Part shown: positions 36,455-45,434 of the stretch, one piece after another
How the letters are laid out: every line of letters begins with the position of its first letter
How positions within the stretch are numbered: position 1 is the first letter of the stretch
NCBI RefSeq assembly: GCF_007860075.1
Contig: NZ_SJPP01000001.1
Span: 2,763,490 to 2,827,489 of the forward strand
Direction of reading: 5' to 3'
DNA from: Symmachiella macrocystis
Lineage (GTDB): Bacteria > Planctomycetota > Planctomycetia > Planctomycetales > Planctomycetaceae
Length of the DNA stretch: 64,000 nucleotides
Made by a program: the position numbers and the translations under genes
Notes under the pieces: model-generated
The model's database searches: none
The model's input: the letters and a program-made list of their open reading frames with translations, nothing else
What the model was told of the DNA's origin: nothing

Positions 36455-37603
36455 CTACCGACCGTCCGCTGCCAATTCCGCTTTCAACCACGCGAAAATC
36501 TCTGCTCCGATTTGGCCGTAGCCCGCTGGGTTGGGGTGGACGCCGTTGTTGGTTGGATATCCGTCGACCGGATCGAGGTTGAGTTCTGTTGGGATGATGA
36601 AGATCTGTTCCTGCTCCCGTCCTTTGAACTGTGCGATTTCAAGTTGGACCAGTCTGTGCTGGATGCGCTTCCAGCCCCAGCGCGGATACTTGCCTTTGTA
36701 GTTGGCCTCGAAACTGGACTCCCGCGTGTTGGGCGGCGGGGTGAGGCAGATGCCTAGCTTGGCCTGTGGGGCTGCTTTGTGGAATGCGGCCAAGAGGATC
36801 TCTGCCTGCGCAAGAACCGCTTTGATCCCGTCGTCCAAGCTCTTCGGGTCGTTGGGATTGAGCCGGAAGCAATCGTTGATTCCCAGTAGGAACACAATCA
36901 CATCAGCGGGCTTGCCGTCGCATTCCTTCTCGAAATATTGTTGCGGGTCCAATTGCGGCTTTCCCGTTTTGTCCAGATAAACAAAGGGACTGCTTCGCTT
37001 GCGATAGGTGCCATCGGGGTTGGGCTCATAATGCGCAACGAATCGTTGCCAGGTCCAACCGCCGTAACCTTCGTGCGCGACACCGGCCTTGGCTGCGGAA
37101 GGCCGGTGCGTTCCCAGCATGGTCCACTGCGGATTTCCCGGGCCTGCGAGATGCTCAGCGATTGCGTTGGGATAATGCGTGGCGTGCGTCAGGCTGTCGC
37201 CGACGATCAGCAAACGGAGCGGGCGATTTGCTCCCGCATCAGATTTCGTTACATGCAGCACCGTCTTGGCCATGCCCAGAGATTTCCCGTCGGCATCAGA
37301 AACCGAGACCGTCAACGGATGATCGCCCACATCAGCCTCTTCCGGAGTGACCCGCCAACGCTTAGCTGCGGATTCTCCGATATCACACGTTACTTGAAAA
37401 TCATAGTCCTCAGGCGTCTCGGTGAGCACAATGTTATCGTAGTAAATGCTAAACTCGACATCGGGAACCGCATGACATTCCGCCGGCAAAGTGAGACGCA
37501 GCGGACCACCCACATCCTCAGCTCGGCAAGGCTCCGCAATAAGGATCACCATTGCGAACAACCACAGTGTAAATCTCAATGTCAATCTCGATTGAGCAAT
37601 CAT
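36455..37603 (-). CDS. Secreted SGNH/GDSL hydrolase
   Basis: The 382-residue protein starts at ATG 37603 with a signal peptide (LRFTLWLFAMVILIAEPCRA). An N-terminal beta domain of about 90 residues (TLPAECHAVPDVEFSIYYDN) precedes the hydrolase. The SGNH blocks are visible: LLIVGDSLTH with nucleophile Ser137, HEGYGGWTW (Gly block), VIVFLLGINDCF (Asn block) and GVHPNPAGYGQIG with the catalytic His. Family members are esterases or carbohydrate deacetylases; the N-terminal domain and secretion fit action on extracellular polysaccharide, but the substrate is an inference. It stands alone, with a gene remnant upstream and a convergent orphan gene downstream. Confidence 0.88.
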   Translation of the reverse strand: MIAQSRLTLRFTLWLFAMVILIAEPCRAEDVGGPLRLTLPAECHAVPDVEFSIYYDNIVLTETPEDYDFQVTCDIGESAAKRWRVTPEEADVGDHPLTVSVSDADGKSLGMAKTVLHVTKSDAGANRPLRLLIVGDSLTHATHYPNAIAEHLAGPGNPQWTMLGTHRPSAAKAGVAHEGYGGWTWQRFVAHYEPNPDGTYRKRSSPFVYLDKTGKPQLDPQQYFEKECDGKPADVIVFLLGINDCFRLNPNDPKSLDDGIKAVLAQAEILLAAFHKAAPQAKLGICLTPPPNTRESSFEANYKGKYPRWGWKRIQHRLVQLEIAQFKGREQEQIFIIPTELNLDPVDGYPTNNGVHPNPAGYGQIGAEIFAWLKAELAADGR

Positions 37604-37656
37604 CACGTACTTTCGGTATATGGATTTTCTGTTCAGAACAGAGCAGTGGCTTCTAA

Positions 37657-37875
37657 AAACAAGATACCAGCCATCGGATTCATGCCACACCCTTTGGCGT
37701 TGCGGCACTCGCCGTGATTCTTCGCAAGACGTTCGATTGCGACGTGCTGCATCACAACGATGGCGAAGACATGCTACTGATGGTGACTCCGCACGGCAAT
37801 GCGGCAACCTTTTTCGCTCAAGCGCGCATGGCGAGCGAGGTTGGATTCGGTGCTAAGGACTGGCAGACTATATGA
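37657..37875 (+). pseudogene. C-terminal remnant of an unknown gene
   Basis: A plus-strand frame of 72 codons reads HRIHATPFGVAALAVILRKT, then DVLHHNDGEDMLLMVTPHGN and ends FGAKDWQTI with TGA at 37873-37875. It has convincing protein-like composition but no usable start: a TAA closes it at 37654-37656, and the first ATG lies deep inside at DM. It sits between the starts and stops of two unrelated minus-strand genes, directly abutting the stop of the DUF2339-DUF3999 gene. It is best read as a decayed gene end. The family was not identified. Confidence 0.5.
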
Positions 37876-40800
37876 TCAATCCGACCCCGGGTCATGGGCT
37901 GCATTTTTGAGCATGAATGCGGTGAGCGTCCCGAGAATCACAACGCCGCAAATGGTGACCGTCCAAAGCAATCCTTGATGTTCCTCACTCCAGGGAAGCT
38001 TGGGTTTGATCGGCCCGGTAAAGAACGGATTCTTTTCGACGGGACGAAATCTGATTTTGGATGCAGCCAGTTGGCGCGTGGAGCCGATTGTCTTGGCTAG
38101 GTCATAACGAGGTGGCTGCAAACGTTCACTGCCGGTATAGAGGGCGATTTCACGACCGGCGATGTTCAAGTGCCGATTCTGCACCACGACGGTTTGTTCC
38201 AAAGATTCTGCCGTACAACCGGCAATTTGCAGTGGGCGGTCGTCGCCATTGTTGATGGTCAGCCGGAGATATCGGCCAGTGATCTGCTGATATTCCAAAT
38301 GATCTTCCACCACGTTCACGCCCAGGCGCTGAATCCGGTACAGTTGTCCCGACCGAACAGTCCGCCAGTCAATGGGTTCCTCCAAACTGTCTGAAGCGTC
38401 AAGCTGTACCGTGCGATAGTAATTCCCGACAAAATTGATGTCGAGTTTTATCCCGACACTTGGCAGGCGATCGTATCCGAAATCGAAAACGACAATTGTT
38501 TGCTTCGTTTCAGCTGAGGTTGTCTTTGAAACGATCTGAGCTGGAGATTCGATACGGGGAGCCTGTAAGTGGATATGGTCGAGAATGGATGCGCCGGTGA
38601 TTTTTAATGGAGGCAAATCACCATTGTGAATCTCCACCTTGTAAAACGCGAACTGACTTTTCGGGAAATGGACACGATGCACCTGGAAACGATGCCCAGA
38701 ACGCGAGACGTCAAGGACATAACCTTTGTCAGTGAGCAGGTTCCAGTCTTTAGGATCACGCTGATTTGCGGCAAATATTTTGACCGGCCGTTCATAATTG
38801 CGATCGGTACTTTGAATGCCAATGTCAATCTCGTTGATGGGTTCGCGCGTCTCTCCTAGCGCAAGCAGAAACTGAGTGCTTCCGTCCACCTCGGAGAGGT
38901 TTAACATTTCCGCTTTATGCGTCACGGCGCGTTTTTCATCGGTTTTGCGACTCAAGACATACGGGATTTCCTCGCAAGCCTCTGAGTCGACATCGACGGA
39001 GAGTATTCGTAGATCACCCAAGTCACGTCGGGCGATGCCGTATATGTCTGGCGGCAAAACCATCTCGCCGTAGACGTTAGTCGAGGTCTCTTCTGCATCA
39101 ATTGGATAGCGATGGGTGAGTCTCTCCAATACGTTTTCCGTGGAATCAGCAGCATAGGCGGTCGTCGAATTCGACACACCGGCGAGCGGCACCAAAATCG
39201 CAATCAAGACCGGGGTCATCCATGCACGGATACGTTCGCGATAGCGGCGATAGAGGAATGAAACCAAGAACAACGAGACCCCCAGTCCGCCGAACGCAAT
39301 AAAGCGGATCGCTGTGCTGAGGTGCCAAATGTCATAAAAGAAGACTTTTGACGTCGTGAGCAGAAACAGCGACAACGAAAGAACGCGGATCGAACTTGAT
39401 CGAAAATAGATGCCGGCAATCAGGGTTCCGATGGCATAGCAGGTCCAGACGATGGTGATCAACAGGGAACTGGTTGTTCCCCAGTCGCGGACGACACCCT
39501 GGGCGTAAACTTCAGCGGTCAGCATCATCAAGGCCGTGATATTGGCGAACAGGCCCAGTATTGTCTTCAGCGGGAGGGCATAAAACTGTCGTTCCCATTC
39601 CGTTTCAGTCGGTTGTTCCGAATTGTTGTCTCGAAACAAGAACGCCACAAAACATGAGGCAGCAATCGCAAAGAGGAATCCCAAGCCACGGGGATTGAAG
39701 ATGAACAGATTCCACAGACCGCCATTGGCCACGGTCTCCAGGCTACGCCAGTCCAACGGCCAGCCCGCAAGAGTGCCGACGAATGTGATGGCCAACAGAG
39801 CCCCCAAGATCGTGAAGACACCCGCTGTCACGATTCGCAGTTCACGTGTTTTTAACAACCGGGACATCAACGCCACGGAAACCGCAATCAACGAGGTCCA
39901 GATCAGAAACATACCTGTAAAATTGGGAAACCGCCAATGCCGGGCATGGCCGAAGGCGAACGATTCGACAATGAGCATCGCCCAAGCGACAAGCGGCACA
40001 CACGCGTGTAACCAGATACCCAGCAATGAACGCGGCCCTGCGCGGGTGGGATCCGAAATTTTTGTTCCCACTGTTGATGGTTGATCAGAGGTGGCAGCGA
40101 AACGGGTTCGATATTCCCACCCCAGGACTGCCAACACGAGAACAGATGCCAAAAAACTCAGGGAACGACCATTGAATATACTTGTCCATGGCGGATCGTC
40201 TGGAGTGGAATTCACCGCAGGCCGCCTCGCACTTCCGGGCAATGTTTCAAGAGCAATCGGATCGATTCTGGTGAACCGTGTTTGGAAACGATTCGGTTCC
40301 AAAAATGTTCCAGCGGAATAATAAACGAGCAACATTTGCACGAAGATTAAAAGTCCAAAGCCCGCCTGACGAAGTCTGACTTCATTGAATCGCAATCCCA
40401 GTTCGACCAGCAGCAAACTTTCGGCTGCCCACGCGATCACCACCCAGTGCCCCGTAAATTGCAGTGGAATCGCCAGCGTCAAGAAGGATGCGGCAATCCC
40501 CCCCATGGCGATAATGGCGCGACGGCCTTCGGGGTGGCGGGATAGCGCTGCAAACCCCAACGCCAAATAAACCGCAGCCATGGCGATTGCCAGCAACCCG
40601 TGCAATGCGGAGAATTCATTCAATGTCACTGCGTAGAGACCACCGAAATAAGCGATGGGTGTGGCCAGGATCAGAAAGAAATCGGCTGGCTTAGCCTGTT
40701 CACGACGGATGATGTTGTGCCACACACCCAACAACGCAAAGAGCACAAAGAAGGCGGTCATCAGTATTAAGGTCGCCGACATCTTTACTGGGGCATAGTG

Positions 40801-41700
40801 TTGTTCAATCCAACCTAGCCACATGAACAGTGTGGCCACAAACGCCAGCACTTGCGTGGGTTGCCACTTGCGAAATGTGGCAAGCCCCAACACGCCCGCA
40901 TCTAATAGGAAGATGTAGGCGAAAAGTGACCATTGTGCATCTTGACCCGTGGAGAGCATGACGGGCGTTAGAAATCCACCTATCAATCCCAGTATTGCGG
41001 TCGGTTGAGCTTTGAAATAACCAGCGAACGAGAGAACAGCCGCCGTCGAGAGGATCATGCCACCGAAAGCTATTTCTTGGGGCATCAACTGGTACCATCG
41101 ATAACCGGCGAATAGCGAAAAATACAAAATGCCCAGCGCTGCACCGACCAGCGATTGCGAGAGCCAGCGGTAGTTGCGAAGCATGGCAAACGCCCCACCA
41201 GCAAAGCAGGCCATTCCGCCCAATACCCCTAACACAACCCGCCCGGTTTCGCCGATCAGGCCCGTGTCGATTGTGTATTTGAAAAAGAAACCAACGGCGA
41301 TAATCACGGCAACAGCCCCAACCCACGTCAGCCATTTGCCGGCCAAGAGTTCTTCAATGGAAACCTTCGTTTCTGTTTTGTCCGCAGGGCTAGACATGAC
41401 TGACGGTGACGCGGTCGCAGCCTTTGGCGCTTTCTTTGGTGCAGTATGCGAACGAGGTTTCGGAGGCTGCTCAACATCATTCAGCCAAAAGTCTGTGGGG
41501 TGGACCGGTAAGGAGGGCTTTGCCGGTTTGGTGGTCGCGATTTGTGTCTTTTCCGTTGTGCTGTGGTATCTGGAAATTTCGAGCTGATCGATGCGGTTCT
41601 CCATGCGACGGACGCGCTGATACAGAAGAAAGACGACGACCGGTCCAACGAGAATCCAGACCCCAATCCCAATCGCAAAAAGGATTAATAATGACTCCAT
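37876..41700 (-). CDS. DUF2339-DUF3999 fusion, large integral membrane protein
   Basis: The 1274-residue protein starts at ATG 41700. It has an N-terminal anchor (LLILFAIGIGVWILVGPVVV), a short coiled segment (RVRRMENRIDQLEI), a linker, and the DUF2339 core from SIEELLAGKWLTWVGAVAVI with more than 20 predicted membrane helices to about residue 830. From about residue 845 it is extracytoplasmic and beta-rich, matching DUF3999 (YPIDAEETSTNVYGEMVLPP, ILSVDVDSEACEEIPYVLS, QFAFYKVEIHNGDLPPLKI). It ends with one more helix (GLLWTVTICGVVILGTLTAF). In proteobacteria the two domains are usually separate neighbouring genes; here they form one chain. Function is unknown; export or assembly of envelope polymers has been suggested for such large membrane proteins, but nothing here proves it. 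Confidence 0.82.
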   Translation of the reverse strand: MESLLILFAIGIGVWILVGPVVVFLLYQRVRRMENRIDQLEISRYHSTTEKTQIATTKPAKPSLPVHPTDFWLNDVEQPPKPRSHTAPKKAPKAATASPSVMSSPADKTETKVSIEELLAGKWLTWVGAVAVIIAVGFFFKYTIDTGLIGETGRVVLGVLGGMACFAGGAFAMLRNYRWLSQSLVGAALGILYFSLFAGYRWYQLMPQEIAFGGMILSTAAVLSFAGYFKAQPTAILGLIGGFLTPVMLSTGQDAQWSLFAYIFLLDAGVLGLATFRKWQPTQVLAFVATLFMWLGWIEQHYAPVKMSATLILMTAFFVLFALLGVWHNIIRREQAKPADFFLILATPIAYFGGLYAVTLNEFSALHGLLAIAMAAVYLALGFAALSRHPEGRRAIIAMGGIAASFLTLAIPLQFTGHWVVIAWAAESLLLVELGLRFNEVRLRQAGFGLLIFVQMLLVYYSAGTFLEPNRFQTRFTRIDPIALETLPGSARRPAVNSTPDDPPWTSIFNGRSLSFLASVLVLAVLGWEYRTRFAATSDQPSTVGTKISDPTRAGPRSLLGIWLHACVPLVAWAMLIVESFAFGHARHWRFPNFTGMFLIWTSLIAVSVALMSRLLKTRELRIVTAGVFTILGALLAITFVGTLAGWPLDWRSLETVANGGLWNLFIFNPRGLGFLFAIAASCFVAFLFRDNNSEQPTETEWERQFYALPLKTILGLFANITALMMLTAEVYAQGVVRDWGTTSSLLITIVWTCYAIGTLIAGIYFRSSSIRVLSLSLFLLTTSKVFFYDIWHLSTAIRFIAFGGLGVSLFLVSFLYRRYRERIRAWMTPVLIAILVPLAGVSNSTTAYAADSTENVLERLTHRYPIDAEETSTNVYGEMVLPPDIYGIARRDLGDLRILSVDVDSEACEEIPYVLSRKTDEKRAVTHKAEMLNLSEVDGSTQFLLALGETREPINEIDIGIQSTDRNYERPVKIFAANQRDPKDWNLLTDKGYVLDVSRSGHRFQVHRVHFPKSQFAFYKVEIHNGDLPPLKITGASILDHIHLQAPRIESPAQIVSKTTSAETKQTIVVFDFGYDRLPSVGIKLDINFVGNYYRTVQLDASDSLEEPIDWRTVRSGQLYRIQRLGVNVVEDHLEYQQITGRYLRLTINNGDDRPLQIAGCTAESLEQTVVVQNRHLNIAGREIALYTGSERLQPPRYDLAKTIGSTRQLAASKIRFRPVEKNPFFTGPIKPKLPWSEEHQGLLWTVTICGVVILGTLTAFMLKNAAHDPGSD

Positions 41701-42098
41701 CCCGATGTCCCCCCTCAGTAATACCGTCGATGTCAACGCTTCAATCGCGAGCTTCGCATAGTTCAAAAAAAGAAACAATAAGCGTTTAGAGAACAGACGA
41801 TGTTTGGTCATGGGATATAACGCAAGCGAGCAATTTTTTTACAGGTATCGCGCCCGCCGCAGTGCCGCTTACCCTCGCCAACGGGTACTGGTAAAGGACA
41901 ACGAGGCCCAATCTTTGACGAGCACACGGTCTGCGGGTATTATCGAACGCACCGACTGCAGATAAGAATGGCGAAAGCATAGACTTCTCTGGAGAGCCTG
42001 CTGATTGCGGCCGGGACGCGTAATTGGCACCGCTTGAATAGCCGCGTTGCTGGGTTCGAATACAACCGGTTTGTCTCGATTGAAGGTTACGACTCCTG
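41701..42098. other. Divergent intergenic region
   Basis: About 400 nt lie between the DUF2339-DUF3999 gene (-) and the carboxylase homologue (+). No gene or clear hairpin was found. A GGGTTCGAATAC stretch at about 42050 resembles a tRNA T-arm but has no matching stems. Confidence 0.45.
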
Positions 42099-43550
42099 AT
42101 GAACCAGCCCGATGAACCAGCGGTGAAGGATGCACAACCCTCGACACCTTGGTGGCGTCGTCTGTGGGAGCCTTGCGACATTGCGAGTGTGGTATTCTTT
42201 CGGATTGCTTTTGCTGGCGTCATGCTGTGGCACGTGGGTCTGTTTCTCAGTCGAGACTGGGTGACCTTCTACTTCACCGACTCGCCGCACCACCTGAGCT
42301 ATTTTGGTTTTGAGTGGGTCCGGACAATGAGCGGCGAACGCATGCAGCAGGTGTTCTATCTGATGGGACTGGCTGCCATCGGGGTCGGTTTGGGGTGGTT
42401 CTATCGACTCAGCGCGTTGGTGCTCTTCGTGACTTACACCTACACGTTTCTCTCAGAGGCCGGTCTGTTTCAGAACCACTACTACATGATGAGTTTGCTT
42501 GCGTTTCTAATGATTCTGATTCCTGCTCACCGTTCTTTCTCGGTTGATGCGACCGTCGTACCCGAGAGGGCAAGTCGCTTTATTCCCAATTGGTGCCGGT
42601 GGGTGTTGATGCTTGTGGTGGCACTGCCATACGTCTACGGCGGAATTGCCAAATTGAATGGCGACTGGCTGCAAGCGATGCCGGTTGGGTTTTGGATTAG
42701 TTACAAAAGTGATCTACCGGTGATTGGCCCGTATCTCACGCAGCGGTGGATGGCGTGGGCCTTGAGCTATGCCGGGTTGATATTCGACCTGTCGATTGTG
42801 CCGTTGTTGCTGTGGAAGAAGACTCGCTGGTTTGCCTACATCGCTGCCATCTTATTCCATTTGATGAACGCGATGCTGTTCGACATCGACGTCTTTCCTT
42901 GGATGATGATTCTGCTGACGACCATCTACTTCTCAGCTGATTGGCCGCGAAAACTTCTCCGCCGTCCACTGCCGGCTACGGACAGCGTTCAAGCTGCAGT
43001 TCCGACTCTCGTGCAACGGGCCGTGTTGGGGGTGGTGGCGCTCTTTGTGGTGTGGCAGTTGGTTTTCCCTCTGCGGCATTGGGTCTATCCGGGCGATCCC
43101 AGTTGGACGGAAGAGGGGCACCAGTTCGCATGGCGGATGATGCTCCGTAACAAGAACGTGTTCATCCGTTTCTATGCGACTGACGTAGCGAAAGGAGAAA
43201 CCGGCCAGATTCCCGTGGACCGGATGTTGAACGCTCTCCAACTTCGCGAACTGGTCGTCTCGCCTGATCAGATCGTGGCGACTGCCCGGCTCTTTGCAGA
43301 AATGGCACGCCAGGGGGGAATCGAGCAGGTGGAGATTCGCGCGGTTGTCCTCGTTTCTCTTAACGGGCGCAAGCCTCAATTGATGATTGATCCGGAGCTT
43401 GATTTGTTAACGGTCGATCGTACGTGGGGGCACCAGCCATGGATTATCCCGTTGACAGAACCGCTCCGCACAGAGCCGTGGGATGTACCCACCGACAAAT
43501 GGCCAGAGGAGTTGGGAATCAAACTTCCCCAAGTGAATGTCACCAATTGA
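42099..43550 (+). CDS. HTTM-domain protein, vitamin K-dependent gamma-carboxylase homologue
   Basis: The 483-residue integral membrane protein has the HTTM fold of gamma-glutamyl carboxylases. WRRLWEPCDIASVVFFRIAF opens the family, FQNHYYMMSLL (His127) matches the conserved N-H-x-Y motif, and YGGIAKLNGDWL places Lys185 where the human enzyme has its catalytic base (Lys218, in KKLDADW). Five or more membrane helices precede a C-terminal soluble domain of about 170 residues (from LRHWVYPGDPSWTEEGHQFA), also as in the family. Such enzymes use reduced quinone and CO2 in eukaryotes; bacterial homologues are mostly uncharacterised and their substrates unknown. No obvious propeptide-bearing substrate gene is adjacent. 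ATG 42099 lacks a clear ribosome-binding site, so the N-terminus is slightly uncertain. Confidence 0.88.
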   Translation: MNQPDEPAVKDAQPSTPWWRRLWEPCDIASVVFFRIAFAGVMLWHVGLFLSRDWVTFYFTDSPHHLSYFGFEWVRTMSGERMQQVFYLMGLAAIGVGLGWFYRLSALVLFVTYTYTFLSEAGLFQNHYYMMSLLAFLMILIPAHRSFSVDATVVPERASRFIPNWCRWVLMLVVALPYVYGGIAKLNGDWLQAMPVGFWISYKSDLPVIGPYLTQRWMAWALSYAGLIFDLSIVPLLLWKKTRWFAYIAAILFHLMNAMLFDIDVFPWMMILLTTIYFSADWPRKLLRRPLPATDSVQAAVPTLVQRAVLGVVALFVVWQLVFPLRHWVYPGDPSWTEEGHQFAWRMMLRNKNVFIRFYATDVAKGETGQIPVDRMLNALQLRELVVSPDQIVATARLFAEMARQGGIEQVEIRAVVLVSLNGRKPQLMIDPELDLLTVDRTWGHQPWIIPLTEPLRTEPWDVPTDKWPEELGIKLPQVNVTN

Positions 43551-43732
43551 GTTGAGCGCCGTCACTTTGACTGTACAGGGTGAAGTGCCTCATTCTTGAC
43601 CAATTGTTAATATTTGCGGATTGAAGCGCATTTTCTAATACTGATGAATTCCGTGATATTCTGCACGGAGAGGCAAGATCAATGAGAAGCTGTGCTTCTT
43701 TTGTTATGCCCGGGCCCCACTGGAATGGAGTC

Positions 43733-43944
43733 ATGATCTTGAAACGCTCTTCAAAAATCTTCGAATTCAGTGTTGTTTGCCTGGTGATCTCGTTTTGCGG
43801 CACCGCGCGTGCTCAGGATTATTGCCCTACGGCCTGTGATACGGCGCAACCCGTTTGGGCGCCGACCTGCAAATCGTGGAACCGTCGGTGCAGTTCAACG
43901 ACACGGCCGTCGTGTTTGGCCTGCGGGCGCAATTGCTGCTGTAG
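43733..43944 (+). pseudogene. Short remnant of a secreted protein gene with a frame change
   Basis: ATG 43733 opens a signal peptide (KIFEFSVVCLVISFCGTARA) and continues QDYCPTACDTAQPVW. A different frame then reads GADLQIVEPSVQFNDTAVVF and GLRAQLLL with TAG at 43942-43944, which looks like the last strands of an outer-membrane barrel. The first frame runs on as Cys/Arg-rich nonsense to 44062. The likely history is an internal deletion that joined the front and back of a longer gene out of frame. Barrel identity is a guess. Confidence 0.4.
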
Positions 43945-43992
43945 CCGTCAGCTGTTGAGGGAAGTTAGACATCGGGCAGCCACGTGCGTCGT

Positions 43993-44526
43993 TTATTTGG
44001 GGACAGCATGGTTCTTGCGTGCTTCCACGAATCCCAGTTTGACAAATGCCGACACAACTTGAGCGTGGGCTTGAATCAACGGGACGACAGCCTTTTTTTC
44101 TGACGTGACCACAACGTGCACCCCTTTGAGGGTGTTTTTTATAGTCATCGAGGTCCATTGTACTTTGCGAAATAAGGCTGCGAACAAGGGATCGCGCTGC
44201 CGGATTGGTTGTTTTTTCTTGACACGGCGATGCATAGCAGCGACATGTTCTTGAATCGCGGCGACGATTTCCGGCACGTCCGATTCGGTGACTGTCTCTA
44301 CGCCATTGGGCAGTTTCTTGACCTCACGCCGAATCTGTTTGTGATTCGCTAACAGATATTGAAATACCGTGCGGTCTCTTTGGAATTGCGGGTCATTCTG
44401 TCCCCGCCTGCCGCCGCGTCCTCGTCCACCACGTCCTCGCTGCGGTGAACCCCATAGCGGACCGGCAAGACGCGAGCTGAAGAGTCCACTCAATGCTGCC
44501 AGAAATATCCGTCGTGTGGTACTCAT
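43993..44526 (-). CDS. Uncharacterised exported protein with internal duplication, last gene of the sulfur operon
   Basis: The 177-residue protein starts at ATG 44526 (GGAG about 9 nt upstream). An N-terminal leader with TTRRIFLAALSGLFSSRLAG may be a Tat or Sec signal, followed by a Gly/Arg-rich stretch (GRGGRGRGGRRG). The remainder is two related halves: HKQIRREVKKLPNGVETVTE with DVPEIVAAIQEHVAAMHRRV, and MTIKNTLKGVHVVVTSEKK with VVPLIQAHAQVVSAFVKLG. Each half has a helix, a beta hairpin and a helix, with a conserved QxH. Similar small proteins occur in other bacteria as I recall, without a known role. Its place, 46 nt after tauE in a persulfide-detoxification operon, suggests a part in sulfur handling. 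Confidence 0.72.
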   Translation of the reverse strand: MSTTRRIFLAALSGLFSSRLAGPLWGSPQRGRGGRGRGGRRGQNDPQFQRDRTVFQYLLANHKQIRREVKKLPNGVETVTESDVPEIVAAIQEHVAAMHRRVKKKQPIRQRDPLFAALFRKVQWTSMTIKNTLKGVHVVVTSEKKAVVPLIQAHAQVVSAFVKLGFVEARKNHAVPK

Positions 44527-44572
44527 GATTGTTCTCCACTGAATGAAACGGCCGCTCACTACATACTGGTCG

Positions 44573-45409
44573 TTAAAACATGCTTTTTGTGACTACGAAG
44601 ACTGCCACAACCACGACGGCCATCGAAAAGCCCTTCTGTAAGACGGCTCCTGAAATCCGGCGGCCCAGTTGGGTGCCGATCGACAAGCCGACAATCCCTC
44701 CTCCGGTGAACAGCGCCGCGATGTGGAAATCGAGGGGGCGATCAGCAATCAGGTTGGACGCAATTCCCGATGCACTGATTAAGGCGATCACCAGTAAAGA
44801 GGTGGCGACGGCGCGATGGATGGGCATGCCGCTGAATAACACCAATGCTGGAACGATCACAAATCCCCCGCCGACGCCGAACAGTCCCGATAAGATCCCT
44901 GTGGCAAACCCCAGTGCGATCAACAGCACCGCGCAGCGCGAGGTCAATTGAAGTTGGCCCTGCGGATCGCGGCGACACGTTGCCTCATTCGTCGATTCCT
45001 CGTCTGCGGCTGGGGAACAGCCAGTCGTTTCGGTTTCTGTGTTCGATGCTGTAGAGCGGCGCCACATGCGAAGCGCGATTGCCAACATCAAACCGGCAAA
45101 GAGCAGCATCAATAGCTTTTCCGGCATCAATGAATTCAGCCAGGTGCCGAGCGGCGCACCAAGCATTCCGGTTACGGCGAAGAGCAACCCGGTGCGGACT
45201 TCGACTTGACCTCCACGTAGATGTTGAATCACACCCCAGGCGGCTGTCGCCCCGACGGCTGCCAGCGAAATCCCCACAGCTTCGTGCGGCGGAACGGACA
45301 TCGCATACACCAACAACGGCACCGCGAAGATCGATCCGCCTCCACCGGTCAGCCCCAGAGCCAATCCAATGACGAGACCAAAGCCCAAGCTGAGAATGAC
45401 AGTCTCCAT
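44573..45409 (-). CDS. tauE: TauE/SafE-family permease
   Basis: This 278-residue membrane protein has about eight helices in two related halves. Each half carries the family glycine signature: GLALGLTGGGGSIFAVPLLV near the start and GILSGLFGVGGGFVIVPALV in the second half. A hydrophilic loop of about 45 residues (TETTGCSPAADEESTNEAT) joins the halves. TauE/SafE proteins export sulfite or other sulfur-containing anions. Next to a persulfide dioxygenase, whose product is sulfite, sulfite export is the natural reading. ATG 45409 starts the METVILS sequence; it lies 25 nt after the dioxygenase gene. Confidence 0.88.
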   Translation of the reverse strand: METVILSLGFGLVIGLALGLTGGGGSIFAVPLLVYAMSVPPHEAVGISLAAVGATAAWGVIQHLRGGQVEVRTGLLFAVTGMLGAPLGTWLNSLMPEKLLMLLFAGLMLAIALRMWRRSTASNTETETTGCSPAADEESTNEATCRRDPQGQLQLTSRCAVLLIALGFATGILSGLFGVGGGFVIVPALVLFSGMPIHRAVATSLLVIALISASGIASNLIADRPLDFHIAALFTGGGIVGLSIGTQLGRRISGAVLQKGFSMAVVVVAVFVVTKSMF

Positions 45410-45434
45410 GAGTTTACCTATATGATTATGTGAC

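Noticed and set aside
37620..37856. Plus-strand ATG frame of 78 codons
   Set aside because: It overlaps in another frame the better remnant at 37657-37875 and has an Arg-rich, unlikely composition.
42040..42070. GGGTTCGAATAC resembling a tRNA T-loop
   Set aside because: Flanking bases do not pair as a T-stem and no acceptor or anticodon arm was found.
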